The position numbers and the translations under genes were made by a program. Positions 16,635-21,673 of a stretch of DNA of 23,182 nucleotides are shown in pieces. Every line of letters starts with the position of its first letter. The first letter of the stretch is position 1. Below the pieces are notes generated by a model. It worked only from the letters and a program-made list of their open reading frames with translations. It had not been told where the DNA came from and did no database searches. The DNA is from a virus: positions 1 to 23,182 of the IMG/VR virus record IMGVR_UViG_3300025141_000794. One strand, 5' to 3'.

Positions 16635-16708
16635 AGTGTTAACACTACTTAGCATAATATAGTTCAAAATATAGCTCGATGTGTTTTGACCCCTACACGG
16701 TGTTTTGA
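16635..16708. promoter_or_regulatory. Palindrome and direct repeats in the divergent intergenic region
   Basis: In the 343-base gap between the sugar operon and the plus-strand micro-operon lie a perfect 12-bp palindrome, AGTGTTAACACT (16635-16646), and two copies of GTGTTTTGA (16681-16689 and 16700-16708) 19 nt apart. Likely regulator sites for the divergent promoters; no coding sequence seen here. Confidence 0.4.
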
Positions 16709-16771
16709 GTCAGGTGGGGCCTTCTTCGTTTAGACGGGGGGCCTTCAGTTCAAAAAGGATAAGATAATACA

Positions 16772-16875
16772 CTAAAAATAGTGAGCGGGATTTAATCCTT
16801 TATATACTCAATATTTAGTTTTATATCTCTCGACGATAGGCTATACCCATAAGCTTATATATAATATAGCTATTG
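16772..16875 (+). promoter_or_regulatory. Multi-TATA promoter with GAGCGGG box (micro-operon at 16894)
   Basis: Order: a CTAAAAATAGTGAGCGGGA box (16772-16790), TATA-like CTTTATATACTC (centre 16804), TTTATATC (16823) and AAGCTTATATATA (centre 16857), then ATTG 20 nt after AGC. The last TATA box predicts a start near 16882, 12 nt before the ATG. Confidence 0.6.
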
Positions 16876-16893
16876 TATATTTAGAGGTAAACA

Positions 16894-17001
16894 ATGACAA
16901 CAAAACTAACACCTAAGCAAGCACACGCAATATGGAAGGCTCACCACAGGGTAGCTACCACAACAAGACACTCCCTCTGGAGTAAGAAAGGAGGTGCATA
17001 G
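16894..17001 (+). CDS. 35-residue basic micro-protein
   Basis: Short ORF with GAGGT 6 nt before the ATG and a TATA box (AAGCTTATATATA) about 37 nt upstream. The product is basic with His and Trp (IWKAHHRV...RHSLWSKKGG). It ends in GGAGGTG, which is also the ribosome site of the next ORF, so the two are linked. No family recognised; reality rests on promoter, ribosome site and coupling. Confidence 0.5.
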   Translation: MTTKLTPKQAHAIWKAHHRVATTTRHSLWSKKGGA

Positions 17002-17003
17002 AT

Positions 17004-17072
17004 ATGACCCCATACCGCAGGTTTTTAATAACCTATATGGTTGGTATTGCATACGCAGTGCGTAAGCTGTAA
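17004..17072 (+). CDS. 22-residue hydrophobic micro-peptide
   Basis: ATG two nt after the previous stop, with GGAGGTG about 7 nt upstream. The peptide is basic at both ends with a hydrophobic middle (FLITYMVGIAYAV), so it could insert in the membrane. Two hairpins follow directly. Too short for statistical support; reported because of its ribosome site and position. Confidence 0.35.
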   Translation: MTPYRRFLITYMVGIAYAVRKL

Positions 17073-17083
17073 CCAGCCCATCA

Positions 17084-17137
17084 GAGGGGCGTACCCCTCA
17101 ATGATAACCCCCCTATATGAAATAATGATTTAGGGGG
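17084..17137 (+). terminator. Two tandem hairpins after the 16894-17072 micro-operon
   Basis: GAGGGG-CGTA-CCCCTC (17084-17099) has a 6-bp stem and 4-nt loop; CCCCCTA (17109-17115) pairs with TAGGGGG (17131-17137). No T-run follows at once, but the T-rich GCCATGGC element lies about 50 nt on. Probable 3' end structure. Confidence 0.45.
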
Positions 17138-17185
17138 CGCTTAGCTTAGGCATAGGCCTATACTTAATTATACCCTATACAAAAA

Positions 17186-17217
17186 TCTTTTTCACCATGG
17201 CGATTTTTATTTTTTTA
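17186..17217 (+). repeat. T-tract/CCATGG element, copy 1
   Basis: CTTTTTCACCATGGCG followed by ATTTTTATTTTTTT. Lies between the convergent ends of the plus micro-operon and the minus four-gene operon. The palindrome is ACCATGGC, one base off the others. Confidence 0.65.
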
Positions 17218-17237
17218 TAATCGCTTTATATATACCC

Positions 17238-17342
17238 TTATAGCTCGTCCTCTTCTAATTGCTTAAGGCAGTTAGTTATACACTCAGTGAGTAACTTATC
17301 TAACTTATCAAGGGTGCTACTGGTGGAGGGGGTGGCACTCAT
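17238..17342 (-). CDS. 34-residue helical micro-protein
   Basis: Last ORF of a four-gene minus-strand operon; its ATG overlaps the stop of the preceding gene (ATGA). The product has a Ser/Thr/Pro N-terminus, then one helix with regular leucines and two Cys (LDKLDKLLTECITNCLKQLE) and an acidic end. No family recognised. The coupling to a well-supported upstream gene is the main evidence. Confidence 0.45.
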   Translation of the reverse strand: MSATPSTSSTLDKLDKLLTECITNCLKQLEEDEL

Positions 17343-17512
17343 GCATACCCCCCGCATGCCTCATAGAATACCCCCCTATCAAAACGGGGGTTGTCTTGGG
17401 CGAACATATCAGCGAAGGCCTCGATAAGCTTAGCCTGTGACGCCGTAGGGCTACCGTGTGGAAAGGCCTTTATTATTTCAGCTACGGCCCTGTAGTGTTT
17501 ACGACTTAACAT
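17339..17512 (-). CDS. Conserved small phage-type protein (NPRFDR...ACG)
   Basis: 57-residue protein: a basic N-terminal helix (SRKHYRAVAEIIKAF), a short linker, then a second helix with FADMFAQDNPRFDRGVFYEACG. This pattern, ending in NPRFD...F..AC, is one I know from many small uncharacterised phage proteins across hosts; no function is established. Its ATG shares a base with the previous TAA (TAATG), and the next gene starts at its stop (ATGA). It is shorter than 60 residues but is among the better supported small genes here. Confidence 0.7.
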   Translation of the reverse strand: MLSRKHYRAVAEIIKAFPHGSPTASQAKLIEAFADMFAQDNPRFDRGVFYEACGGYA

Positions 17513-17736
17513 TATTTAACCTCCGGTTTAATGCTTTCAATTTCTGCGTTAATTTCCGAAAGCCTTTTTAAAACGTGTTTAGCGTAGCGGTTCAAATCGT
17601 GGCCTTTCATTCCGGCCGTATCTTGTAAATATTTAATTTTACCAGCTAAGACCCAAAAAGCATTTGCTTCGTGTCTGTATTGGTCTTTACTCAAAGCTTC
17701 GCTATTTTCGGCTCTTGTTAGATGTGTTTTTAACAT
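17512..17736 (-). CDS. Small helical hypothetical protein
   Basis: 74 residues, helical and basic, with no Cys or membrane span (AFWVLAGKIKYLQDTAG; ending in AEIESIKPEVK). The start codon follows the previous stop directly, with GGAG 10 nt upstream inside the previous gene. Second gene of the minus-strand four-gene operon. No family recognised. Confidence 0.6.
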   Translation of the reverse strand: MLKTHLTRAENSEALSKDQYRHEANAFWVLAGKIKYLQDTAGMKGHDLNRYAKHVLKRLSEINAEIESIKPEVK

Positions 17737-18039
17737 TTAAATTACTCCGTAATATTTTGATGCATTATAATTATTATATTGCGTAGGTTCTACTTTTGGA
17801 TAAAGTTTAAACTTTGCTCCAACACTATTAATTAAGTCCCAAACTTCGCCGTCGTCAAGACTGCCGTGTTTGGTTCCGAAGCTGTGCAGGTTTGCCCAGC
17901 CTACGGTATGACAATAAAGGGAATTGGTCCCCTCCATTCTTGAACCCATTAATTCCACATAAAAGTTGTGGATACTCATCAATCGACCGTTCCAGTCGAC
18001 GAAGCCAGTTTTATTAGTTTGATACGTTGTTTTGTTCAT
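17737..18039 (-). CDS. Small hypothetical protein, first gene of four-gene operon
   Basis: 100-residue protein, polar with many aromatic residues (HNFYVELMG; YNNYNASKYYGVI), no membrane span. GAGGT lies 7 nt before the ATG. About 46 nt upstream is the first of three TATA boxes, behind a GAGCGGG box, the same promoter module as in the two genes to its right. No domain recognised. The strong promoter and leading position suggest an early gene. Confidence 0.6.
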   Translation of the reverse strand: MNKTTYQTNKTGFVDWNGRLMSIHNFYVELMGSRMEGTNSLYCHTVGWANLHSFGTKHGSLDDGEVWDLINSVGAKFKLYPKVEPTQYNNYNASKYYGVI

Positions 18040-18080
18040 TTTAATTACCTCTTTTTCTCTATTTTACTTACGGTTTCAAA

Positions 18081-18165
18081 GTATATAAAGCTTTGCCTCC
18101 AAATAGTATATAAGGCTCCTCTTCCCTTATATAGGGCCGTTTAGGTCCCGCTCGCACTTTTTGGA
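18081..18165 (-). promoter_or_regulatory. Triple-TATA promoter with GAGCGGG box (four-gene operon)
   Basis: On the minus strand: TCCAAAAAGTGCGAGCGGGA box (18143-18165 with flank), then TATA boxes centred near 18131, 18109 and 18085, spaced about 22 and 24 nt, then ATG at 18039. The box is about 15 nt from the first TATA box. Confidence 0.65.
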
Positions 18166-18170
18166 AAAAA

Positions 18171-18200
18171 ATCAATTTTGCCATGGCTAAAATTTTTTTT
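18171..18200 (+). repeat. T-tract/GCCATGGC element, copy 2
   Basis: AATTTTGCCATGGCTAAAA followed by a T8 run; upstream of the triple-TATA promoter of the minus four-gene operon. Confidence 0.7.
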
Positions 18201-18231
18201 AGGTTACCCTAAACATTGTTAATATATTTGT

Positions 18232-18280
18232 CGGTTGGGGTGCCCCAGAACCCCTCACGCTAACCACGGGTTTCCAACCG
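18232..18280. other. Hairpin-forming segment in the 18200-18480 non-coding stretch
   Basis: CGGTTGG (18232-18238) pairs with CCAACCG (18274-18280), with further GGGGT/ACCCC pairing inside. The stretch from about 18203 to 18480 has no convincing gene; it may be part of the 3' untranslated region of 18744-18914 or a separate RNA. Confidence 0.35.
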
Positions 18281-18494
18281 CGTCACTCCGGAAGTGCCGA
18301 ATTAACCAAACCCTCGACACGCGTGCCTCTTGATTTGATTATTCTTTTACGCTTCGTCATTCGTTGTCCGACGACCGACATTATTTTTCTTCGGATTATA
18401 CCCGAATATCTAAAACGTCTATAAAGTTTCACACATTGAAAGGTAAGATTCTAGAAGTCTATCTTTCGTGTTCTTTGAATAGATGTTATAAAAA

Positions 18495-18623
18495 TAAGGT
18501 GGTTAGGTGCAATACTATTTTGCTATTTTCATCTTCCTAACCGGTGCAACGGGGGATTCGTGGTTAACCCCCAAAGAGACGCCCAACTACCTAAGTAGTT
18601 ATTTGTCGCTTCTTACCACCTTA
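18495..18623. ncRNA. Candidate multibranch structured RNA
   Basis: A perfect 9-bp closing stem, TAAGGTGGT (18495-18503) with ACCACCTTA (18615-18623), encloses three local hairpins: TAGG (18504-18507)/CCTA (18536-18539), GGGGG (18551-18555)/CCCCC (18568-18572), and AACTAC-CTAA-GTAGTT (18585-18600). This cloverleaf-like layout sits in a 540-base stretch without a convincing gene. Strand of transcription is unknown. Confidence 0.4.
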
Positions 18624-18743
18624 CACCTCCTCATTCACTTGAACGTTGGAGCAGTTCGGCGTGCCTTAATCCGTTGGGTAGGATTTATTCAGCCAGTTGC
18701 GATACAGGGGAGCTACCCCCGTAAACGTAATAATTGCGTATGA

Positions 18744-18914
18744 TTATAATAAGCTACTGTCTCGAAGTAGACGATTAACGCCCCACTTTCGAATTCTTAC
18801 AAGTCGAGCTTGTGTTACCAAGTCCTGTTTGTAGAACGTCTCAAAGTCGAGTGCTCCACCGTTTCCCTTGTAGGAGTGCCAGTTGCTTACTATTTGGTTT
18901 TCGTATTTATCCAT
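18744..18914 (-). CDS. 56-residue basic protein under a triple-TATA promoter
   Basis: Small ORF: ATG after GAGG about 9 nt upstream, TAA at the left end. The product is mixed and then basic (NWHSYKGNGGALDFETFYKQ; LVRIRKWGVNRLLR), without Cys. Its promoter has three TATA boxes spaced about 24 and 20 nt and a distal GAGCGG box, matching those of 17737-18039 and of 19230-19364. No family recognised. About 540 bases of non-coding, hairpin-rich sequence follow downstream. Confidence 0.6.
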   Translation of the reverse strand: MDKYENQIVSNWHSYKGNGGALDFETFYKQDLVTQARLVRIRKWGVNRLLRDSSLL

Positions 18915-18948
18915 TGTTTCTTTTCCTCTGTATTACCTGTAGCAACAA

Positions 18949-19034
18949 AGTATTTAAAGCTTTGCCTCGTTTTAGTATATAAGGGTCGAGGGGGTATATA
19001 TACTCCGTTATAGGTTCCGCTCGCACTTTTTGGA
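18949..19034 (-). promoter_or_regulatory. Triple-TATA promoter with GAGCGG box (gene 18744-18914)
   Basis: On the minus strand: AAAAAGTGCGAGCGGAACC box (19012-19034 with flank), TATA boxes centred near 18998, 18978 and 18954 (spacing about 20 and 24 nt), then ATG at 18914. It shares a 23-bp stretch with the 18143-18165 copy, one base different. Confidence 0.65.
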
Positions 19035-19049
19035 CCAAGCGCGCGACAC

Positions 19050-19088
19050 AAAAATTATTTTTCGCCATGGCGTTTTTTCTTTTTTTTT
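19050..19088 (+). repeat. T-tract/GCCATGGC element, copy 3
   Basis: ATTTTTCGCCATGGCG followed by long T-runs, placed between two divergent triple-TATA promoters. Confidence 0.7.
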
Positions 19089-19099
19089 GGGGCGTGCCT

Positions 19100-19195
19100 C
19101 GCCCGCTTTTCTAAAAACAGTGAGCGGGCGTTATATTGGGGTATATAAGGCTAGAGGAGACTTATATACCTTTTAGAGAGAAAGCTTTATATACT
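19100..19195 (+). promoter_or_regulatory. Triple-TATA promoter with GAGCGGG box and dyad (micro-operon at 19230)
   Basis: CTAAAAACAGTGAGCGGGC box (19111-19129) inside an 8-bp inverted repeat (CGCCCGCT 19100-19107, AGCGGGCG 19123-19130), then TATA boxes centred near 19144, 19164 and 19189 (spacing 20 and 25 nt). It is back to back with the 18949-19034 promoter, with a GCCATGGC element between them. Confidence 0.65.
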
Positions 19196-19229
19196 CCGAA
19201 ACTGTGTGTAATATAGAGGAAAACTAAAA

Positions 19230-19364
19230 ATGAGTGACCACTACTATGACAGATTCGCCGAGTGCGAAGACTGCGGGCTTGAACGTCGATTATACGGCGG
19301 ACTTTGTGAAGAATGTGACGGCGAAATGTTCGCCACATTTTGGACAGGTGATGACGATGAGTAA
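19230..19364 (+). CDS. 44-residue zinc-ribbon protein
   Basis: First gene of a five-gene micro-operon. It holds two CxxC pairs, Cys12/Cys15 (CEDC) and Cys26/Cys29 (CEEC), separated by ten residues with a Gly-Gly turn, the layout of a zinc ribbon, and an acidic tail (TGDDDE). GAGG is about 10 nt upstream; the proximal TATA box is about 41 nt upstream. Viral zinc ribbons of this size often bind host transcription proteins or nucleic acid; that role is inference. The longer frame that overlaps it (from 19234) is rejected below. Confidence 0.65.
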   Translation: MSDHYYDRFAECEDCGLERRLYGGLCEECDGEMFATFWTGDDDE

Positions 19365-19488
19365 TCATAATCATCTTAATTGGACCGACTTTTTATTAAG
19401 TATCGGAATGGAATTAGCATTTTGTAAGAATCCAATCAACGAACAACTTATTGTTGAGAAGATACAATCTTTAGGGGGTAAACTATGA
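19357..19488 (+). CDS. 43-residue hypothetical micro-protein
   Basis: Starts with ATG eight nt before the end of the zinc-ribbon gene, in another frame, and ends overlapping the next ATG (ATGA). The product begins with His and Asn residues (SNHNHLNWTDF) followed by a helical, mildly hydrophobic stretch (LLSIGMELAF) and IVEKIQSLGG. No family recognised. Support is from tight coupling on both sides. Confidence 0.5.
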   Translation: MSNHNHLNWTDFLLSIGMELAFCKNPINEQLIVEKIQSLGGKL

Positions 19489-19604
19489 AGGACACAATAT
19501 TTTGTGTGCCTTGCTCTGAAGGTCTAAGAATCTTTAAGGATGCTACTCGATGGTGTCGAGGTGTTGAAGTCTGTGATGACTGCTTCGAGGAGGGCGGAAT
19601 ATGA
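19485..19604 (+). CDS. 39-residue zinc-binding micro-protein
   Basis: Carries CVPC (7-10) and CDDC (30-33) plus Cys24, so a zinc ribbon with one spare cysteine. Its ATG overlaps the previous stop and its TGA the next ATG (both ATGA). GGGGG lies about 6 nt upstream. No family recognised; a small regulatory or nucleic-acid-binding protein is the natural guess. Confidence 0.6.
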   Translation: MKDTIFCVPCSEGLRIFKDATRWCRGVEVCDDCFEEGGI

Positions 19605-19753
19605 AACCGTCAATAGTCGCCACGATGTTAGACTCTTTGAGATTTGACCTTGAAAGGCTTCAAGAAGAATTCGGTCTTAAACTGATTGAAGATTATGACG
19701 AGTCGATAGCTGTCGCCTCAGCATTAATAAGAGGATATAAATATGAAAATTAA
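19601..19753 (+). CDS. 50-residue helical micro-protein
   Basis: ATG overlaps the previous stop (ATGA), with GAGGAGGG about 6 nt upstream. The product is one or two amphipathic helices with an acidic middle (SLRFDLERLQEEFGLKLIEDYD) and no Cys. No family recognised. Confidence 0.55.
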   Translation: MKPSIVATMLDSLRFDLERLQEEFGLKLIEDYDESIAVASALIRGYKYEN

Positions 19754-19829
19754 AGAAATAGGAAAAGTAACCTTAAACAAGGAGTTAATAAATAAACTCA
19801 TGAAATTAGGTTATGAAGAAAACGAATAG
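19743..19829 (+). CDS. 28-residue micro-peptide, end of operon
   Basis: ATG inside the previous gene, with GAGG 8 nt upstream. A short Lys/Glu-rich helix (KIKEIGKVTLNKELINKLMK) ending in YEENE. It closes the five-gene operon; a GC-rich, hairpin-forming stretch follows directly. Too short for firm support. Confidence 0.45.
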   Translation: MKIKEIGKVTLNKELINKLMKLGYEENE

Positions 19830-19940
19830 CGGACGCCGAAAACACCGGACCGCAAGGGCTGGCTTCAGGGGCCGAATCCCGGCCAGCCCCAGCACAAGGC
19901 CTAAGCTCAGTCATTAATGTGGCGCTCTTAGGCCAGCGCT
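19830..19940 (+). other. GC-rich double hairpin after the micro-operon
   Basis: GGGCTGGC (19856-19863) pairs with GCCAGCCC (19882-19889), with an inner GGG/CCC stem; GGCCTAAG (19898-19905) pairs with CTTAGGCC (19927-19934). This roughly 110-base stretch is visibly richer in G+C than its AT-rich surroundings and ends at the T-tract element. Terminator or small structured RNA. Confidence 0.5.
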
Positions 19941-19943
19941 CAA

Positions 19944-19977
19944 ATCTTATTTTTTGCCATGGCGAAAATTCTTTTTT
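19944..19977 (+). repeat. T-tract/GCCATGGC element, copy 4
   Basis: ATTTTTTGCCATGGCGAAAA followed by TTCTTTTTT; follows the five-gene micro-operon and precedes the promoter of gene 20035 by about 20 nt. Confidence 0.7.
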
Positions 19978-19992
19978 ACATGCTGTCAGGGC

Positions 19993-20023
19993 AAAGCTTA
20001 TATAGTGGGTCTCTATTGGTATA
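19993..20023 (+). promoter_or_regulatory. Archaeal promoter of gene 20035
   Basis: AAAGCTTATATAG, then GTCTCTATTGGTATA starting exactly 14 nt after AGC. The predicted start is near 20026. The proximal part is almost identical to the promoter at 20866. Confidence 0.7.
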
Positions 20024-20034
20024 TTAGAACAAAT

Positions 20035-20178
20035 ATGAGCAAAATACAAGAAGTGAGAAACGAATTTCGTTTCCGAAAACAGCCACGCAAACAAGAATGG
20101 AGAAATGATTATTCAAGAATTCATTCTTTAGGAATAACTGAGGCTCTCGAAGCCCGACGCAAGGGGTTAGACCAATGA
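20035..20178 (+). CDS. 47-residue basic protein
   Basis: Start ATG lies about 9 nt after the expected transcription start from the TATA box at 19995-20005. The product is very basic in its first half (VRNEFRFRKQPRKQEWR) and helical after (ITEALEARRKG), consistent with nucleic-acid binding. The frame is open further upstream, but that extension crosses the T-tract/GCCATGGC element and the promoter and is not believable. The next gene starts at its stop (ATGA). Confidence 0.6.
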   Translation: MSKIQEVRNEFRFRKQPRKQEWRNDYSRIHSLGITEALEARRKGLDQ

Positions 20179-20411
20179 GTAAAAACCTCTGCGGTAAGAC
20201 ACGAGACGTTGAGAATCCTTATGAGACTTGGAACGGTCCCGGCGGATTTGAATGGAGAGTTCTTAAGAAATATCAGAAGCCTGAGCTTGAAGCTAAGAAC
20301 CCTTACGCTCGTTGGTATTGTGCCGTTAAATCAAATATGACCTACGGGGAATTTGAATACGGTGATACTTATGTATCAGATATAAAAACCTACGGCGTGA
20401 AACAAGATTAA
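20175..20411 (+). CDS. Conserved small phage-type protein (NPYETW...YVSDI)
   Basis: 78 residues. The pattern NPYETWNGPGGFEWRVLKKYQ, split here as NPYETW (14-19) and WRVLKKYQ (27-34), followed by NPYARWYCAVKS (42-53) and GDTYVSDIKTYG (63-74), matches a small protein I know from many phages of unrelated hosts; no function is established. Rich in aromatic and basic residues, soluble. Coupled to the preceding gene by ATGA. Confidence 0.7.
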   Translation: MSKNLCGKTRDVENPYETWNGPGGFEWRVLKKYQKPELEAKNPYARWYCAVKSNMTYGEFEYGDTYVSDIKTYGVKQD

Positions 20412-20465
20412 ATAAAGCTTGGCTTTGTTTTACCTCTGGAGTTGGTCCCTCCTTAAAAGGACCAA

Positions 20466-20499
20466 ATATTATTTTTTGCCATGGCTAAAATTTTTTTTT
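20466..20499 (+). repeat. T-tract/GCCATGGC element, copy 5
   Basis: ATTTTTTGCCATGGCTAAAA followed by a T9 run; after gene 20175-20411 and before the promoter of gene 20602. The 190-base gap otherwise holds GGCAGCGGGA, a partial match to the GAGCGGG box, at 20500-20510. Confidence 0.7.
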
Positions 20500-20567
20500 G
20501 GGCAGCGGGACGTCAAAATGCGTTCCAAAAAACGCTTAAAAAATTTTGTCGACGATAGCCTCTACCC

Positions 20568-20594
20568 AAAGCTTTATATATAGAGTATACACTG
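20568..20594 (+). promoter_or_regulatory. Leaderless archaeal promoter of gene 20602
   Basis: AAAGCTTTATATATAG centred about 25 nt before the ATG, with ACTG 21 nt after AGC. Confidence 0.7.
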
Positions 20595-20601
20595 TAGTAG
20601 T

Positions 20602-20862
20602 ATGAGCAGAAGAGAGAACTTTGTTACTAAGAAAGCACTCCCGTGGCAAAGTAGAGCGGTGCCTTTGGCCGACTACTACGCTGAGATTGGAGACACGGTT
20701 TACGGCAAGTCCGGATATTACCGTGAGAAAGTTTCGTTGGGAAGTTTCCCAATCGGAATGCACGACCAACTGAGATTAGAGTTATTAAATTCTAATACAG
20801 TTTTCGACTCACCCTACTGGGGCGGAGAAGACCTAAAATTGAGGCAGATAATCTCTTCATAA
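20602..20862 (+). CDS. Small hypothetical protein, leaderless
   Basis: 86 residues, Tyr-rich and basic in its first half (SRRENFVTKKALPWQSR), mixed after. The ATG is about 25 nt from the centre of a TATA box (AGCTTTATATATA), so the mRNA is probably leaderless; there is no Shine-Dalgarno. No domain recognised. A T-tract/GCCATGGC element lies about 90 nt upstream of the TATA box. Confidence 0.6.
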   Translation: MSRRENFVTKKALPWQSRAVPLADYYAEIGDTVYGKSGYYREKVSLGSFPIGMHDQLRLELLNSNTVFDSPYWGGEDLKLRQIISS

Positions 20863-20864
20863 GC

Positions 20865-20898
20865 AAAAGCTTATATAGAGAGTCTCTATTGGTATAAT
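20865..20898 (+). promoter_or_regulatory. Archaeal promoter of gene 20915
   Basis: AAAAGCTTATATAG, then GTCTCTATTGGTATAAT at the same 14-nt offset as at 19993. The predicted start near 20899 leaves a 16-nt leader holding AAGGAG. Confidence 0.75.
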
Positions 20899-20914
20899 AC
20901 AAGGAGTATAAAAA

Positions 20915-21262
20915 ATGGTAGCAACAAAAAAAGACCAAAAAAGCACAGCGATGGACTACTTAGCTTCACCACGAAGTGAGGGCTTAGTAGCCGGAATAAT
21001 GACCCTGTTAGGATACACGGCACCAAAAGGTGGCCGACTTCCTGCCGGAGTCAAATACGACACACTCGTAGCACTCAAAGATGTTTTAGGAACTGACGAT
21101 AAGTTCGCATCTATGATGACGAGTAGAATTGCTCAACTTCAAGGAAACCGCAGTCGTGGAACACCTAAAATTGGAGCAAATCCAGAATCGATTATTCAAG
21201 CAGTAAAGCAAGGGAAAATTTCTCTTGAAGAGCTAAAGAAACAAATCGCTTCTTTGGATTAA
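20915..21262 (+). CDS. Hypothetical basic helical protein
   Basis: 115 residues with a Lys-rich N-terminus (VATKKDQKSTAMDYL), a central Gly/Pro-rich part and a helical C-terminus (NPESIIQAVKQGKISLEELKKQIASLD, residues 89-115 in outline). AAGGAG is 9 nt before the ATG and a TATA box about 41 nt upstream, with a proximal element nearly identical to that of 20035-20178. A 7-bp hairpin follows the stop by 11 nt. No family recognised. Confidence 0.65.
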   Translation: MVATKKDQKSTAMDYLASPRSEGLVAGIMTLLGYTAPKGGRLPAGVKYDTLVALKDVLGTDDKFASMMTSRIAQLQGNRSRGTPKIGANPESIIQAVKQGKISLEELKKQIASLD

Positions 21263-21273
21263 GTCAAAACGTC

Positions 21274-21292
21274 GGGGAGGCGATTCCTCCCC
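21274..21292 (+). terminator. 7-bp hairpin after gene 20915-21262
   Basis: GGGGAGG-CGATT-CCTCCCC, perfect stem with 5-nt loop, 11 nt after the stop codon. A weak T-run follows (CCTTACATTTATA). From here to 21614 I see no convincing gene or other feature, only scattered TATA-like sequences at about 21300 and 21315. Confidence 0.55.
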
Positions 21293-21614
21293 CTTACATT
21301 TATACAGAGCTCGTATAATCGGGTCGGTAAGTTAAGTCACGCATTCGCACACTAAAGAAACAAACCTAATTTGAACCTGCGCACATTTCACTCAGTTAAC
21401 CCTTCAGTCACTTGTTGACGGTAATATTTTAAAGACTAACCTGCGCCTCTTCTCAAACTTGTAGAATTACTCGACATTTCCCTCCAGTTGAATCATTTAG
21501 GAAACCCGTTTCTCTGTATGTATCGTCTGACAGCACTTGCTTGTGTAATATCCTGACTGGTAACGGTTTGATATTACGCCGACCCAAACCTTATAATGAC
21601 AAATGGTCTTAACA

Positions 21615-21663
21615 GGAGGGTGTTAAAGTGGGACGCCCAACCCTTATTTTGAGGGCACCCTCC
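21615..21663 (+). terminator. Three-way-junction-like hairpin before a T-tract
   Basis: GGAGGGTG (21615-21622) pairs with CACCCTCC (21656-21663), enclosing TGGG-ACG-CCCA and CCCT...AGGG hairpins. A T9 run follows within about 20 nt, so this could be the 3' end of a plus-strand transcript. Confidence 0.45.
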
Positions 21664-21673
21664 GAAGTGACCA

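Noticed and set aside
18283-18381. A 32-residue basic minus-strand frame (begins SVVGQRMTKRKR).
   Set aside because: Weak ribosome site, no clear promoter and no overlap with a supported gene; cannot be told from chance.
18507-18743. A 78-residue plus-strand frame starting at GTG.
   Set aside because: It runs through the multibranch hairpin region, its composition is uneven, and it has no nearby TATA box at the right distance. Judged non-coding.
19234-19488. An 84-residue frame overlapping the start of the micro-operon.
   Set aside because: Its first part is out of frame with the zinc-ribbon gene, which has the ribosome site and CxxC pairs. Only the part from 19357 is kept, as a separate coupled gene.
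19856-19891. tRNA-like 3' half (GGG-GCCGAAT-CCC loop and a stem ending in CCCCA).
   Set aside because: The paired stem halves are only 26 nt apart and no D-arm or anticodon arm can be placed upstream, so it is not a tRNA.
19954-20034. Upstream extension of the 20035 gene from a TTG start.
   Set aside because: It would translate the T-tract/GCCATGGC element and the TATA box; the ATG at 20035 sits just after the predicted transcription start.
21300-21670. Possible short genes, for example GTG after GGAGGG near 21629.
   Set aside because: All frames are short, and this one reads through a hairpin and the T-tract. No coding support.
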